From positions 1 to 64,000 of IMG/VR virus record IMGVR_UViG_3300009514_000515: a stretch of 64,000 nt of DNA. One strand, given 5' to 3'. The translations under genes were made by a program, and so were the position numbers. The stretch comes from a virus. This document shows, piece by piece, positions 34,851-43,257 of the stretch. How positions within the stretch are numbered: the stretch's first letter is position 1; every line of letters starts with the position of its first letter. The notes beneath the pieces were generated by a model that saw nothing but the letters and a program-made list of their open reading frames with translations, searched no databases and was not told the origin of the DNA.

Positions 34851-36774
34851 GGTTCACCTCGACGCTCGCTTCGAAGACGTCGGAAAGCACATCCGTGATC
34901 TTCACCCGGATGGTGCCGGCGCCATCGGGAATCTCGTACTCCCCGGCGACCATCTCACCGCGAGCCGGGATGTCTGTCACCGCCGGGCGCAACACAGCAC
35001 CATCGAAGTTAAAGTCGATGAGCACGCTGTCGACGAACTCGCGCCAGTCGGAGACGGCCGCCTTCTCCATCGACAGCTTCTGGAGGAGGTTCATGGGGTA
35101 GAACCGCTCAATCCGCAGCCGCTGCCGCTTGACCGTGATCTTCGCCTCGCTGTCCCGCTTGAACTGGATGTGATCCTTGTCGCGAAGAATGTCGACGACC
35201 TCGATGTCGACTTTGCAGCCTGGGTCGTTGAGGCTGTTTCGGATCTCAGTGGTCAATTCCGCGGCGATGTCGGGTTCGTGTCCCATGCAGAGGAGCGTGA
35301 TTCGCTCTACCGGCTTCTTGGGCGCGTCCACGCGACGACGCGCAAGCTCTCGGTAGTCAAGGTTCTGAACGATGGGGGCGAGATCGGCCTTGGTGGCGAT
35401 ACGGTTGACCGGCATTACGCGGACTTGTCGGGCCTCGGTGCCTTCTCCAAGCTCCCCATGCCAGAGCGCGCCCCCTGCGAGCGGGCGCACGCCGATGGCC
35501 TCAAGCAGCAGTTCTCGTGCCTCGAGTTCGTTCCGGAAGACCTCGTACTGGTTGACGACGAACACGTCGAAGCCGGGAAGCGAAGCGGCCTGCGACTGAT
35601 CATCACGAGGCGTCGGCTTGCCCAGCGAAAGCTGGGATCGCAGGCGATGGATCGTTGTGGTTATCGCCCCTTGATTGATGTCGCTCCCGACAAATCGACG
35701 GCCCAGCCGAGACGCACAGGCCAACGTCGTTCCAGACCCGGCAAAGCAATCCAGTACGAGCGCCCCTGGCTTGGTCAGGCCAAGAATGATGCGTTCGAGC
35801 AGCAGCTCGGGCTTCTGGGTTGGGTAGCCGATACGTTCTGACGACTTCGGATCAAGCCCCTTCATATCCCAGACCGAGTCGATGGGTTGCCCGAGGGCCT
35901 CGTACACAACGTCATCAGCACCCGGATCTCGGCCGTGTTGCTTCTTCCACTTGTTCAAATAGCGAACAAATCTCGAATCCTGCGTGGGCATGTTGCCCCC
36001 TAGAATCCGCCCGCTCTCGTCCATGTAGGACTTCCAGCGCTTTCCATCGATCGTGTCGGCCAACTGTGTGTCAAAGAGCTGGTTGTAAGTGAAAGACACG
36101 CCTTTCGTGTACCAAAGGAGGGTGTCGTGTTTGCGGGGAAAATAGCCGTGCGTCTGCCCCTGGAAGGTGCGGTACCTCCAGACGATCTCGTTCTTGAATC
36201 CAGGCGCCCTTCCGTCTCCACCACCGTCGCCGAACACTTCGTCCATTAGGCACCGAAGGTGGTGCATCTTGTGCCAGTCGCAATGAAGAACGATGGATCC
36301 CGTTGAGCTCAGCAACTCGCGCAGCAGGTACAGCCTCTCATACATGAACTGCAGATACTCATCATTGGTCCACAGGTCCGAGTACTGTCGCTCCTCGAAT
36401 GCCGTTCCGTCGGATGAGGCGACTCCGGCTCGCTGCACGACCTTCTTCTTGTAGTCGGCCTTCGAGTCGAACGGTGGGTCGATGTAGACGAAGTCAACTC
36501 GTCCTCGGAACTTCCGCAGCAAGTGCCCCATCACCTGCAGGTTGTCGCCCCAGTACAGCTGGTTGCGCCATCCATGGACGGCGTCACCGTGGGACTCCTT
36601 GTGCTGCGCCGGGTAGTAGTGGACGCCGTTGAACGGCCGCTTCCCCTTCCACCACAGCTCCGGAAACCCGCGCTGGGGGTCTGGTCGGGAGGTCTCGACC
36701 TCGAAGAACTCGGTCTGCTCGGCCTCCGCCGGGACCAGGTCTTGCTGGCCGTCATTCTTCTTCTTCATCGTCAT
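34843..36774 (-). CDS. Type III-like DNA methyltransferase (Mod)
   Basis: 643 residues, apparently complete. Amino-methyltransferase of the beta order: VDFVYIDPPFDSKADY (motif IV, about 92-107) comes before LDCFAGSGTTLACASRLGRRFVGSDIN (motif I, about 343-369), as in type III Mod proteins. The variable region between should recognise the DNA target. Preceded and followed by ATGA or close overlaps with the helicase/nuclease fragment and the restriction subunit, so this is a small bacterial operon. With the restriction partner damaged, it might still methylate the phage DNA. Confidence 0.9.
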   Translation of the reverse strand: MTMKKKNDGQQDLVPAEAEQTEFFEVETSRPDPQRGFPELWWKGKRPFNGVHYYPAQHKESHGDAVHGWRNQLYWGDNLQVMGHLLRKFRGRVDFVYIDPPFDSKADYKKKVVQRAGVASSDGTAFEERQYSDLWTNDEYLQFMYERLYLLRELLSSTGSIVLHCDWHKMHHLRCLMDEVFGDGGGDGRAPGFKNEIVWRYRTFQGQTHGYFPRKHDTLLWYTKGVSFTYNQLFDTQLADTIDGKRWKSYMDESGRILGGNMPTQDSRFVRYLNKWKKQHGRDPGADDVVYEALGQPIDSVWDMKGLDPKSSERIGYPTQKPELLLERIILGLTKPGALVLDCFAGSGTTLACASRLGRRFVGSDINQGAITTTIHRLRSQLSLGKPTPRDDQSQAASLPGFDVFVVNQYEVFRNELEARELLLEAIGVRPLAGGALWHGELGEGTEARQVRVMPVNRIATKADLAPIVQNLDYRELARRRVDAPKKPVERITLLCMGHEPDIAAELTTEIRNSLNDPGCKVDIEVVDILRDKDHIQFKRDSEAKITVKRQRLRIERFYPMNLLQKLSMEKAAVSDWREFVDSVLIDFNFDGAVLRPAVTDIPARGEMVAGEYEIPDGAGTIRVKITDVLSDVFEASVEVNHG

Positions 36775-37019
36775 CCTCGCCGGTCGCAGTAGGCTTTCAT
36801 GTCGCAGTTCTTGCAGAGCTGTTCGGGCCGTTCCTGAATGTCGAAGTCCTTCGACTCGATGCGCGCGACCACGTCATCGAACCCTTGCATCGTGCGCTCG
36901 ATACGCACGGGATCCATGTCGTATGAGATGCGGGGGTTCCCGTGGAGCGCTCCGGTATAGTGCAGGTGGAGCTTGGTCACTCGCTTGCCGTGGCGCTTCT
37001 CCACGAGTTGCCCGTATCC
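36771..37019 (-). pseudogene. C-terminal fragment of a helicase/nuclease gene
   Basis: The frame reads GYGQLVEKRHGKRVTKLHLHYTG, GNPRISYDMDPVRIERTMQGFDDVV and ends RPEQLCKNCDMKAYCDRRG at 36771. The C-x-x-C-x5-C ending and the layout match the C-terminus of large UvrD-like helicases with a RecB-type nuclease and Fe-S or zinc Cys cluster. The rest is missing; upstream the sequence becomes phage gene near 37011-37020. It overlaps the Mod start as ATGA, so it belonged to the same operon. Confidence 0.6.
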
Positions 37020-37288
37020 TTGATACGAGTCCAGACCTTAGGCGCCCTCTTGAAGAGCTTCAGGAGGCCATTGAGCTTGCGTCCCAGACCACCCAGGAGT
37101 GCCGTGCGTGTCTTCGCGTTGATGGCCGGGAGGGTGAACGCCTCCGCGAACCCAACGAGGACCTCGGGAGTCAGGTCGTGCAGGCTCGCAGAGCGTTGGT
37201 GGAACCCGACCGAGGCGTAGGCTTCGGCGGCCGCGACTCGGATGAAGTACCGGTCGGCGACCCGCTGTGCGATCTCGGCCTGGACCAT
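36977..37288 (-). pseudogene. N-terminal half of a split phage gene
   Basis: The frame starts MVQAEIAQRVADRYFIRVAAAEAY at 37288 and stays phage-like through LPAINAKTRTALLGGLGRKLNGLLKLFKRAPKVWTRIKD. The last dozen residues (TGNSWRSATASE) are read out of frame inside the bacterial fragment. The AEIAQRVADRYFIR phrase is shared with neighbouring virion proteins. The matching C-terminal part is probably at 31400-31790 on the other side of the 5.2-kb island. Confidence 0.5.
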
Positions 37289-37292
37289 CGAC

Positions 37293-38018
37293 TCACCACA
37301 CGCTGTGCTGGTAGTCGTAGCCAATCTTCTCCTTGCTCAGCCAGTCGGTGAACCCCTCCCAAGACACACCCTTGAGGGCCTTAGGGTCCGCCTTCAGGAT
37401 CTTGAACAGCTTACGTGCTGCCCCGGAGCTTTTCTCCTTAATCTTGGTGTAATAGGGGTCCTGTAACTGGAAGTCAGAGCTGGGGGAGTAGGCACTGAAC
37501 TCTGTCCACTCCGAGGTCACGGCGAAGTCCTTGGCCTCGGCAGTGATTGGCTGGACGTCGAGAGGAACCACCTTGAGGTAGAACACCTGCTTCTCGGAGA
37601 CGCGCACGCCATCGTCCTTGTCGAGGCCCTTCTTCTCGACAGCCTTACGAGCCTTGTCGACCGCCCCTTTGAGAGCCTTGAGGACCTTGTCGTAGTCCAT
37701 GCTCTTCGAAAGCTTGGCGTCGTTGATGAGGTTGATACCGAGGAACTCGTCGAGGTGGAGAGTCTGCACCGCATACCACATCGTGATTTCAGTGTATCCC
37801 ATCTGCCTCTTGAACTTCTTGCCTGGGATTTCCTCTACCAGGATGTACGCGTTGTGGTAACTGACCCGGACGTCCTTGCCAATCCAGACCGCGTCCCAAC
37901 GCCCACCTCCGCGAGCCCACTTGGCTCGGGCATCGTGGTTGAACACCAAGGGAACCAGTGTCTCCCGAAACTCGGGGCGTTGACTGGCCAAACGAATAAC
38001 GGCCTCGCGAAGACCCAT
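37293..38018 (-). CDS. Hypothetical phage protein
   Basis: 241 residues from MGLREAVIRLASQRPEFRETLVPLV (start at 38018, CAGGAGGTTGTG upstream; the GTG before it is less likely). Strand-rich start with VWIGKDVRVSYHNAYILVEE, a long charged helix (KALKGAVDKARKAVEKKG), and SKEKIGYDYQHSVW at the end. The opening A-x-R-L-A-S-x-R-P-E-F-R pattern is common at the N-terminus of virion-associated proteins in this kind of phage. No domain recognised. Confidence 0.6.
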   Translation of the reverse strand: MGLREAVIRLASQRPEFRETLVPLVFNHDARAKWARGGGRWDAVWIGKDVRVSYHNAYILVEEIPGKKFKRQMGYTEITMWYAVQTLHLDEFLGINLINDAKLSKSMDYDKVLKALKGAVDKARKAVEKKGLDKDDGVRVSEKQVFYLKVVPLDVQPITAEAKDFAVTSEWTEFSAYSPSSDFQLQDPYYTKIKEKSSGAARKLFKILKADPKALKGVSWEGFTDWLSKEKIGYDYQHSVW

Positions 38019-39223
38019 CACAACCTCCTGTGGACGGCATACTTGACCGTCGTCGTCTGAGCGCCTGAGAAGGACGCGGTGAACCCAGAGGCCGTAGGAC
38101 TGGTTGTCCCGAGGGCTTCGGTCAGTTCCGTCTCGTAGGTCACATGGTAATCATCGTCGGGGCCGTCCACCGCGAAGGAGACGGCCTCAGAAGACGATGC
38201 TGTAAAAGAAATCGTACCTCTCTGGAGGTCCTCGGCGATGGTACCGGCCCCTGCGATGGAGGTTCTCTTGCAACCCCGCATGACGAGAGGGGCAGAGTTG
38301 TTGACCACCACCGAATCGAGGTCGCTGTTCGCCGCCTCGAAAGTTCCGACCCCGTCTCCGTCAAGAGTGAGGCCACCACCAGACCCAGACCTCATAACGC
38401 TGTCGATGGACAAGCTGCCCACGCCCGTCAGGGTCGACATGATGTTGCCGAGCAGCGCCATGCTGGCCAGGTGGTAAGACGAACTCACCAGGGAAGGAAT
38501 GGGGTTGCCGGAGTCGTAGTCGAGCTGAAGGTGAACGGCCTGGTCGATGTCGCGAATCGAGCACCGGGCACATTGGGTGATGCGAGTCAGGGACGTCGAG
38601 TGACTTCCCGCCCAGGTGCCTCCTTGGATGCGGATGTTGTTGACAGTGGTCGCTCGGACCTGGAACGCCCCGGCGCCCGAGGCGACCAGGTCGCAGTCAA
38701 CGATGCCGACCTCGGCAGAGCCGATAACGGACGTAGCTCCACCGATGATGTCGATGCAGGGGTCGCCTGCGAAACTGTTGGCAATGCGCAGGTTCTGGAT
38801 ATGAAGCCAGTTCGGGTCTGTACCGACGGCCGACTGGACGATGATGGTCGCCCCTGCTGAGGGCGCCTCGATGGAGGCCCCTCCAGGACTCATGAGCCAG
38901 ATGCCGTCCTTCTCGATGGTCACCTGCTCGGCGTACACCCCCGCAAGAATGTAGACGATGCTGGGGTCTGTCAGGCTGCTCGTCGCCAGGACGGCATCGA
39001 CGGCGGCCTGGATGGTATTGTACTGAGCACCGCTGCCACTCTTGCCGACGACGAACACGTTGGCGATGGAACGCAGACCGGCCAAGTCGGCCACAGTGAG
39101 ACCGGCCACCGTTGGGTCGGTGATGCGGATGGCACCAGTCGCGGGGTCTCGCTCAATGAGACGCGTCCCGGTCTCTCCGGGAGCAATCTGGATGGCGTCG
39201 ACTTGGATGGGGTCCTGGGGCAT
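38018..39223 (-). CDS. Beta-helix tail protein
   Basis: 401 residues. After an N-terminal adaptor, the phrase YNTIQAAVDAVLATSSL and PSIVYILAGVYAEQVTIEKDGIWLMS is the classic entrance to a right-handed parallel beta helix (pectate-lyase-like). It is followed by short repeating strands with Asn, Val and Ile ladders to about residue 330, and a small beta-sandwich C-terminal domain. Typical for tail fibres and tail spikes that bind or cut surface glycans. No catalytic residues can be named. ATGA overlap with the next gene. Confidence 0.75.
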   Translation of the reverse strand: MPQDPIQVDAIQIAPGETGTRLIERDPATGAIRITDPTVAGLTVADLAGLRSIANVFVVGKSGSGAQYNTIQAAVDAVLATSSLTDPSIVYILAGVYAEQVTIEKDGIWLMSPGGASIEAPSAGATIIVQSAVGTDPNWLHIQNLRIANSFAGDPCIDIIGGATSVIGSAEVGIVDCDLVASGAGAFQVRATTVNNIRIQGGTWAGSHSTSLTRITQCARCSIRDIDQAVHLQLDYDSGNPIPSLVSSSYHLASMALLGNIMSTLTGVGSLSIDSVMRSGSGGGLTLDGDGVGTFEAANSDLDSVVVNNSAPLVMRGCKRTSIAGAGTIAEDLQRGTISFTASSSEAVSFAVDGPDDDYHVTYETELTEALGTTSPTASGFTASFSGAQTTTVKYAVHRRL

Positions 39224-39234
39224 CTCGAACTACC

Positions 39235-39663
39235 TCACACAAAGACGTCGAAGCCAACGGTTCCGGTGATGGGGGCGGAAAGCTCGATAGTGAACCCGGT
39301 GGTGGCCTTGTTGGTCACCCGCCAGTCCACGAACTCGGGCAGTTCGGGGTGAACCCGGTAATTCGTGTTCGAGAACGCAATGCCGAACACGAAAGAAGCA
39401 GTGACGGCGTTGGTAAAGGTGAGCTGGCCGCCCACCGCGCTGGTCTGTGCCACGAGGTCCTCCACTTGTCCGATGGCCGTTTGGATGTCGTTGATGACCT
39501 CCTCGGGGAGTCCCGTGACGGAGTCCGTAACGCGTCCCGTGGGAGTGACGATATTGCGGACGGTGACGTTGCTCAGGGTGTCCTGAGCGACCTCGAAAGT
39601 GTAGAACACCCCGCCGCCGCCGGACCGAAACGTCAGTGCTGTCTCTTGACGGACTAGTACCAT
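39235..39663 (-). CDS. Small tail or receptor-binding-like protein
   Basis: 142 residues. The C-terminal part has FTNAVTASFVFGIAFSNTNYRVHPELPEF and RVTNKATTGFTIELSAPITGTVGFDVFV. The F-x-N-T-N-Y-x-V plus T-N-K-T-G-F-T-I-x-x-S pattern is found at the ends of many phage tail fibres and baseplate proteins. N-terminal part Gly-rich. It lies directly before the beta-helix gene, suggesting that both build a host-contact structure. Confidence 0.65.
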   Translation of the reverse strand: MVLVRQETALTFRSGGGGVFYTFEVAQDTLSNVTVRNIVTPTGRVTDSVTGLPEEVINDIQTAIGQVEDLVAQTSAVGGQLTFTNAVTASFVFGIAFSNTNYRVHPELPEFVDWRVTNKATTGFTIELSAPITGTVGFDVFV

Positions 39664-39673
39664 CCCGACGTCC

Positions 39674-39991
39674 TCACCAGATTCCAGAGGTCTCCATATC
39701 CCGGCCCTCAGCCCAGTCCCTCAACGTGACCAAAGCCTCATAATCCGAAGACCAGACCGACACAGAGTCAAATCCGGACTCCACTCCTAGATCAGGAATC
39801 GTCTTGACGTTGGCAATCTTCGTCTTGCCGTCCCTCATCGCCCGAAGCAGACCAGACATGTTGCGCGTGTAAGTCCCACTGGCGTAGATGGTCAGACGAT
39901 ACTCAGGCTTGGCTCGGCGTTCGAGCCAGCGTCGAGCGACCTTCTTCGCCATGACAACACGTGTCGCGGATGTCGCGGATTGCTTTGACAT
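39674..39991 (-). CDS. Hypothetical small basic protein
   Basis: 105 residues. The N-terminus MSKQSATSATRVVMAKKVARRWLERRAKPEYRLTIY has a basic helix with the pattern A-K-K-V-A-R-R-W-L. The middle has DGKTKIANVKTIPDLGVESGFDSVSVWSSDY, probably a small alpha/beta fold. No known family. SD AGGGACCC. The 77 bp upstream (39992-40068) separate it from the HTH gene and hold only short inverted repeats. Confidence 0.5.
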   Translation of the reverse strand: MSKQSATSATRVVMAKKVARRWLERRAKPEYRLTIYASGTYTRNMSGLLRAMRDGKTKIANVKTIPDLGVESGFDSVSVWSSDYEALVTLRDWAEGRDMETSGIW

Positions 39992-40068
39992 GGGTCCCTA
40001 CCAGGATGATGCCTCGGACTCCGAGACTCCTATGGAGAGAGACTCGATAGGGACTTTAGTGGAGCCCC

Positions 40069-40671
40069 TCAAGCAACCCTGTAGGTCACAGTCGCATCCT
40101 TGGACGAGCGACGGACCTCTCGGAGGATGTTGAGGTTGTTCTGGATGGCCTCGAAGAGTTGGACGTAACGGTCCATGTCCTCGGCCTCCTTCATACGACG
40201 CAGAGAACGGATGAACCGATGACGTACCAGTCCCTGGCTCTCCCCCAGACGCTTGGCCACCGCACTCTGACACGTCGTCTCAAACATCAGGACCATGATG
40301 CGGACATCCTTGGGATCATCCAGGAACTCGCCCAGGACCTCCTCCAGCTCCGCCTCGGTGACGTCCGGTAGGTGGAGAAGGAACATGATACGGGCCGTCG
40401 CCCTCTGAAGGCGATAGCAGACCGTGGGCTGACTGACCCCATATAGCTCTGCGATGGCCGTCTGCTTCATGTGCCGGAAGTAGTAGAGCTTGACGAAGTC
40501 TGACTCCCTCGCTGGCAGGTTATCGAGGATGGCCTTGATGCGCTCCATCTTCTCCTGACTCTCCTCGGACGGTGCCGAGAAGACGGAGTCCATGTGAGCC
40601 ATCGAATCCTGGACGCTGAATCGAGAAGATAGCTCGACCGGGTCGATTACCTGGTGTCCTGGCCACATCAT
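40069..40671 (-). CDS. Sigma-region-4-like double HTH regulator
   Basis: 200 residues from MMWPGHQVID at 40671 (GGGAG upstream; earlier frame looks non-coding). Residues 45-95 read like sigma region 4: ILDNLPARESDFVKLYYFRHMKQTAIAELYGVSQPTVCYRLQRATARI. A second HTH-like segment (about 125-160: VLMFETTCQSAVAKRLGESQGLVRHRFIRSLRRMKE) follows. A region 2 that would bind the -10 element is not visible, so it may be a partial sigma-like factor or a DNA-binding regulator. Adjacent to the NusG-like gene; together they could steer transcription to the phage promoters. Confidence 0.68.
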   Translation of the reverse strand: MMWPGHQVIDPVELSSRFSVQDSMAHMDSVFSAPSEESQEKMERIKAILDNLPARESDFVKLYYFRHMKQTAIAELYGVSQPTVCYRLQRATARIMFLLHLPDVTEAELEEVLGEFLDDPKDVRIMVLMFETTCQSAVAKRLGESQGLVRHRFIRSLRRMKEAEDMDRYVQLFEAIQNNLNILREVRRSSKDATVTYRVA

Positions 40672-40712
40672 GTCCGCACTCCCTGTCGTCGCTGTTTGCA
40701 CAGCACCAAGAC

Positions 40713-41795
40713 CTAGACGAGGACTGCCTCTCCCTCTTCGTCCTCTACTGCGAGGAACATCCGAGGAAAACACAGAGTGGCCCGAAGAGACTGAAGCCCC
40801 TCCGTTTCAACGATGACGAGGTCGTCCTCCAGGAAGCACAATACCTTGACCGTCAGGCCCTTGAGACGACCCTCAACAACTCGGGCCCGGTCTCCAATGC
40901 CGAGATCGCGAACACACAGACCACGCAGACTGACCCGCATGGACTCAATCTCTGCGTCAGAAACACAGTGGAGGACTCGGATGCCGTTGGTCCCCACCGA
41001 GGACATGACCTGGTTGACATAGTTGGTCCTGGTCTCCAGGCTGAAATACTTGACCTCGGACAGGCCAGAGGCTACGAACACGTACCCCTGAATCAAGGTC
41101 TTGGTCACGACACGGTCAGGGCGGTGGTAGGTCACCGCGGGCACGAAAATCAGGTGGCCCTCGTCGATGTCCAGGTCACGGCGAAGGGTGCTCTCCAGGG
41201 TCCCTTCCTCAACCCGGACCTCCCCCGCATGTCCCAGCTCGATGACGACCCAGGTTTGTCGGTCCCTAGGATCACCCTTAGCTGTCTGGGATAGTTGCTC
41301 GGCGGTGTCTTCGAGAAGCCTCCCCGGAGTCGCCTTCTCGGGGACGGACTCGGCGAACTCCTCTGGCTGTCCATAAAGGTACTGAGACCTCTCGACCCCG
41401 TCCTCCGTCAGACCCCAAAGACCTCGGCCCAGACTCAAACAGAAAGAGGAGCGGCGACCAGAATACCTGACCGCCCTACCACTCTTGTGAGAGACTCTAT
41501 CTGGTCGTTGGTTGCGGTGAGCCCACCCAATGACCCGGTAGAGGCCCAGAGGCTTAGATCCCCTCAAAGGCCACGGGCTATTCCGTGGGTCGATACCCAC
41601 CTCCCCCAGAACCTCGTCAAGCACCGTCTGGTATGGAACCCCGACGTAAGCTGAGAACCCTGTCAGGCGACCGAGGACCTTGACCAGGGGATCAAAGAAC
41701 TCCTGCGCCGTCGGACGTGGCCTCGACTGCTCCTGGGGAGCCTTGTCCTGAATCTCTGTCAATCCCACCCTGCCCCACCGAACGCTGCATACCAA
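40713..41795 (-). CDS. NusG/RfaH-like transcription factor with extra N-terminal domain
   Basis: Up to 360 residues. The C-terminal part (about 180-330) has an NGN-like domain with TLIQGYVFVASGLSE and a KOW motif GDRARVVEGRLKGLTVKVL, as in NusG and RfaH, which bind RNA polymerase and prevent pausing or termination. The first 140 residues contain a winged-helix-like segment (GLYRVIGWAHRNQ, GLWGLTEDGVERS) not found in NusG. The 5' end overlaps the DnaX gene by about 100 bp; the first codon of the frame is TTG, and a GTG or TTG 27-33 bases in could serve instead. Probably an antiterminator for long phage transcripts. Confidence 0.72.
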   Translation of the reverse strand: MVCSVRWGRVGLTEIQDKAPQEQSRPRPTAQEFFDPLVKVLGRLTGFSAYVGVPYQTVLDEVLGEVGIDPRNSPWPLRGSKPLGLYRVIGWAHRNQRPDRVSHKSGRAVRYSGRRSSFCLSLGRGLWGLTEDGVERSQYLYGQPEEFAESVPEKATPGRLLEDTAEQLSQTAKGDPRDRQTWVVIELGHAGEVRVEEGTLESTLRRDLDIDEGHLIFVPAVTYHRPDRVVTKTLIQGYVFVASGLSEVKYFSLETRTNYVNQVMSSVGTNGIRVLHCVSDAEIESMRVSLRGLCVRDLGIGDRARVVEGRLKGLTVKVLCFLEDDLVIVETEGLQSLRATLCFPRMFLAVEDEEGEAVLV

Positions 41796-43257
41796 GCTCT
41801 AGAAGACGGCTGCGGAGCAGGGAACAGAACTCCCCTAATCCCATCTGGTCAGTCTCACCGGAGCCCGTCTGCTGAACCTGAGGTGCTGGGGACGGGACCG
41901 GCTTGGAGACACTCGACTCTGCCTTGCCAACCGGACTCGCCCCGAAGCTATTTCGGTTCACCGCACGGGGATCAACGTAGACTCCACCCTCGATGTACGT
42001 CTCGTCAGCCATACTGATGAGACGTGCAGAACCCTCTGACACCGTCACCGAATCTTCTCCGGAAACTTTCTCCGCAGAAGTTACATCCGGCTCCGAGTTT
42101 TCCAGAGAAGGGTGGGGTAGGTCAAGTCTTCTGTCAATAAGCACTGGAGAGGAATTCCTCGTTTCCAAAAGCGAGAAACAACCCCCCAAAAATTGGCGGT
42201 GTAGTAGGAACAGGTCACACTCCAACATCTCCCGAGTGGGTCGTCGGGGGCGGGAGGCGAGGGACTCACTTACAAGAAGGAGTCCGTCCCGATGTCTCTG
42301 TCCGATGCCGGTTAGTCTCTCGGAGTCCCAGTAGGTGGGGGCTTTCTCAACTGAGAGCGCCACCTTGAAGGCCAGGAGAGCCGCCTCGGACAGGCGCTTG
42401 TACAAAGTTGCTGGTGAAACTTTCTCCAGCAGAGTTTGGGTGGCCTGGAGGGACTTGGGGATGTCCGTCCCCAGGCCTTCGAGGATCTCAAGAACCAGTT
42501 CATTGAGGTCGTCCCCGAGGAGCTGACGGACGGACTCCAGGGTGATAGGACCTGGGAGTCGGGCGAGGCTCTCCAGGGATTTGATAGCGGCTCGAATGCC
42601 GCCCTCGGCCCCTTCAGCGATACGTAACAAGGCCTCGTCCTCGGCCTCGAATCCCTCCTGGTCACAGATGAAGCGCAGGCGCTCTGCAATCTTCTTCGGG
42701 GAGACGACACGGATGACGAACGTTGGCCCACAGCGGTTGGCCACCGTGTTCCGCATCTTCTCCGGCTCGGTGGTGCAGAAGATGCACGTCAGACGGCGAC
42801 TCCCCGTCTCCTGGTCCGTGTCCTCCATGGGCTTCAGCAGAGCATCCATCGCGTCCTTGGAGAGCTGGTGTGCCTCGTCGAACAGGTAGAACCGCCGACG
42901 TCCTGAGAACGTGGCATACTCGATGTTGCTCAGGATGGAGCGAATGTTCTCCTTACCACTATTGGTGGCGGCATCGATTTCCGTGAAGGCATCCGAGACA
43001 CCTCCCCGGAGAACCTCGACGCAAGAGCTGCACTGGTCGCAGGCCTCACCCCTGGCGGGAGACTCACAGAGAAGGGCCCTCGCCAGAATGCGACCAAGGG
43101 TCGTCTTGCCGGAACCGGACAGACCGGCGAAGAGATACGACTGGTGGCGGCCTTCCCCGCTCGCCACTATCTGGCGGAGCATCGTCTTGGTGTGCCCTTG
43201 ACCAAGAACCTCGTCGTACCTCTTCGGCCGGTACTTGATGTCCAGCGGCTCCCCCAT
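41692..43257 (-). CDS. dnaX: DNA polymerase III gamma/tau-like clamp loader
   Basis: 521 residues. AAA+ ATPase that opens the beta clamp. The N-terminus IKYRPKRYDEVLGQ is the family hallmark. Walker A GLSGSGKT (45-52), zinc ligands C64, C73, C76 and C79, DEAH (127-130), and the SRC-like ANRCGPTF. The domain III region follows to about 350; the rest is a Ser/Pro/Glu linker with a short C-terminal helix. It is smaller than full tau and could work with the HolA-like protein (62897-63880) and the beta clamp (46440-47594). Ends inside the next gene. Confidence 0.92.
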   Translation of the reverse strand: MGEPLDIKYRPKRYDEVLGQGHTKTMLRQIVASGEGRHQSYLFAGLSGSGKTTLGRILARALLCESPARGEACDQCSSCVEVLRGGVSDAFTEIDAATNSGKENIRSILSNIEYATFSGRRRFYLFDEAHQLSKDAMDALLKPMEDTDQETGSRRLTCIFCTTEPEKMRNTVANRCGPTFVIRVVSPKKIAERLRFICDQEGFEAEDEALLRIAEGAEGGIRAAIKSLESLARLPGPITLESVRQLLGDDLNELVLEILEGLGTDIPKSLQATQTLLEKVSPATLYKRLSEAALLAFKVALSVEKAPTYWDSERLTGIGQRHRDGLLLVSESLASRPRRPTREMLECDLFLLHRQFLGGCFSLLETRNSSPVLIDRRLDLPHPSLENSEPDVTSAEKVSGEDSVTVSEGSARLISMADETYIEGGVYVDPRAVNRNSFGASPVGKAESSVSKPVPSPAPQVQQTGSGETDQMGLGEFCSLLRSRLLELGMQRSVGQGGIDRDSGQGSPGAVEATSDGAGVL

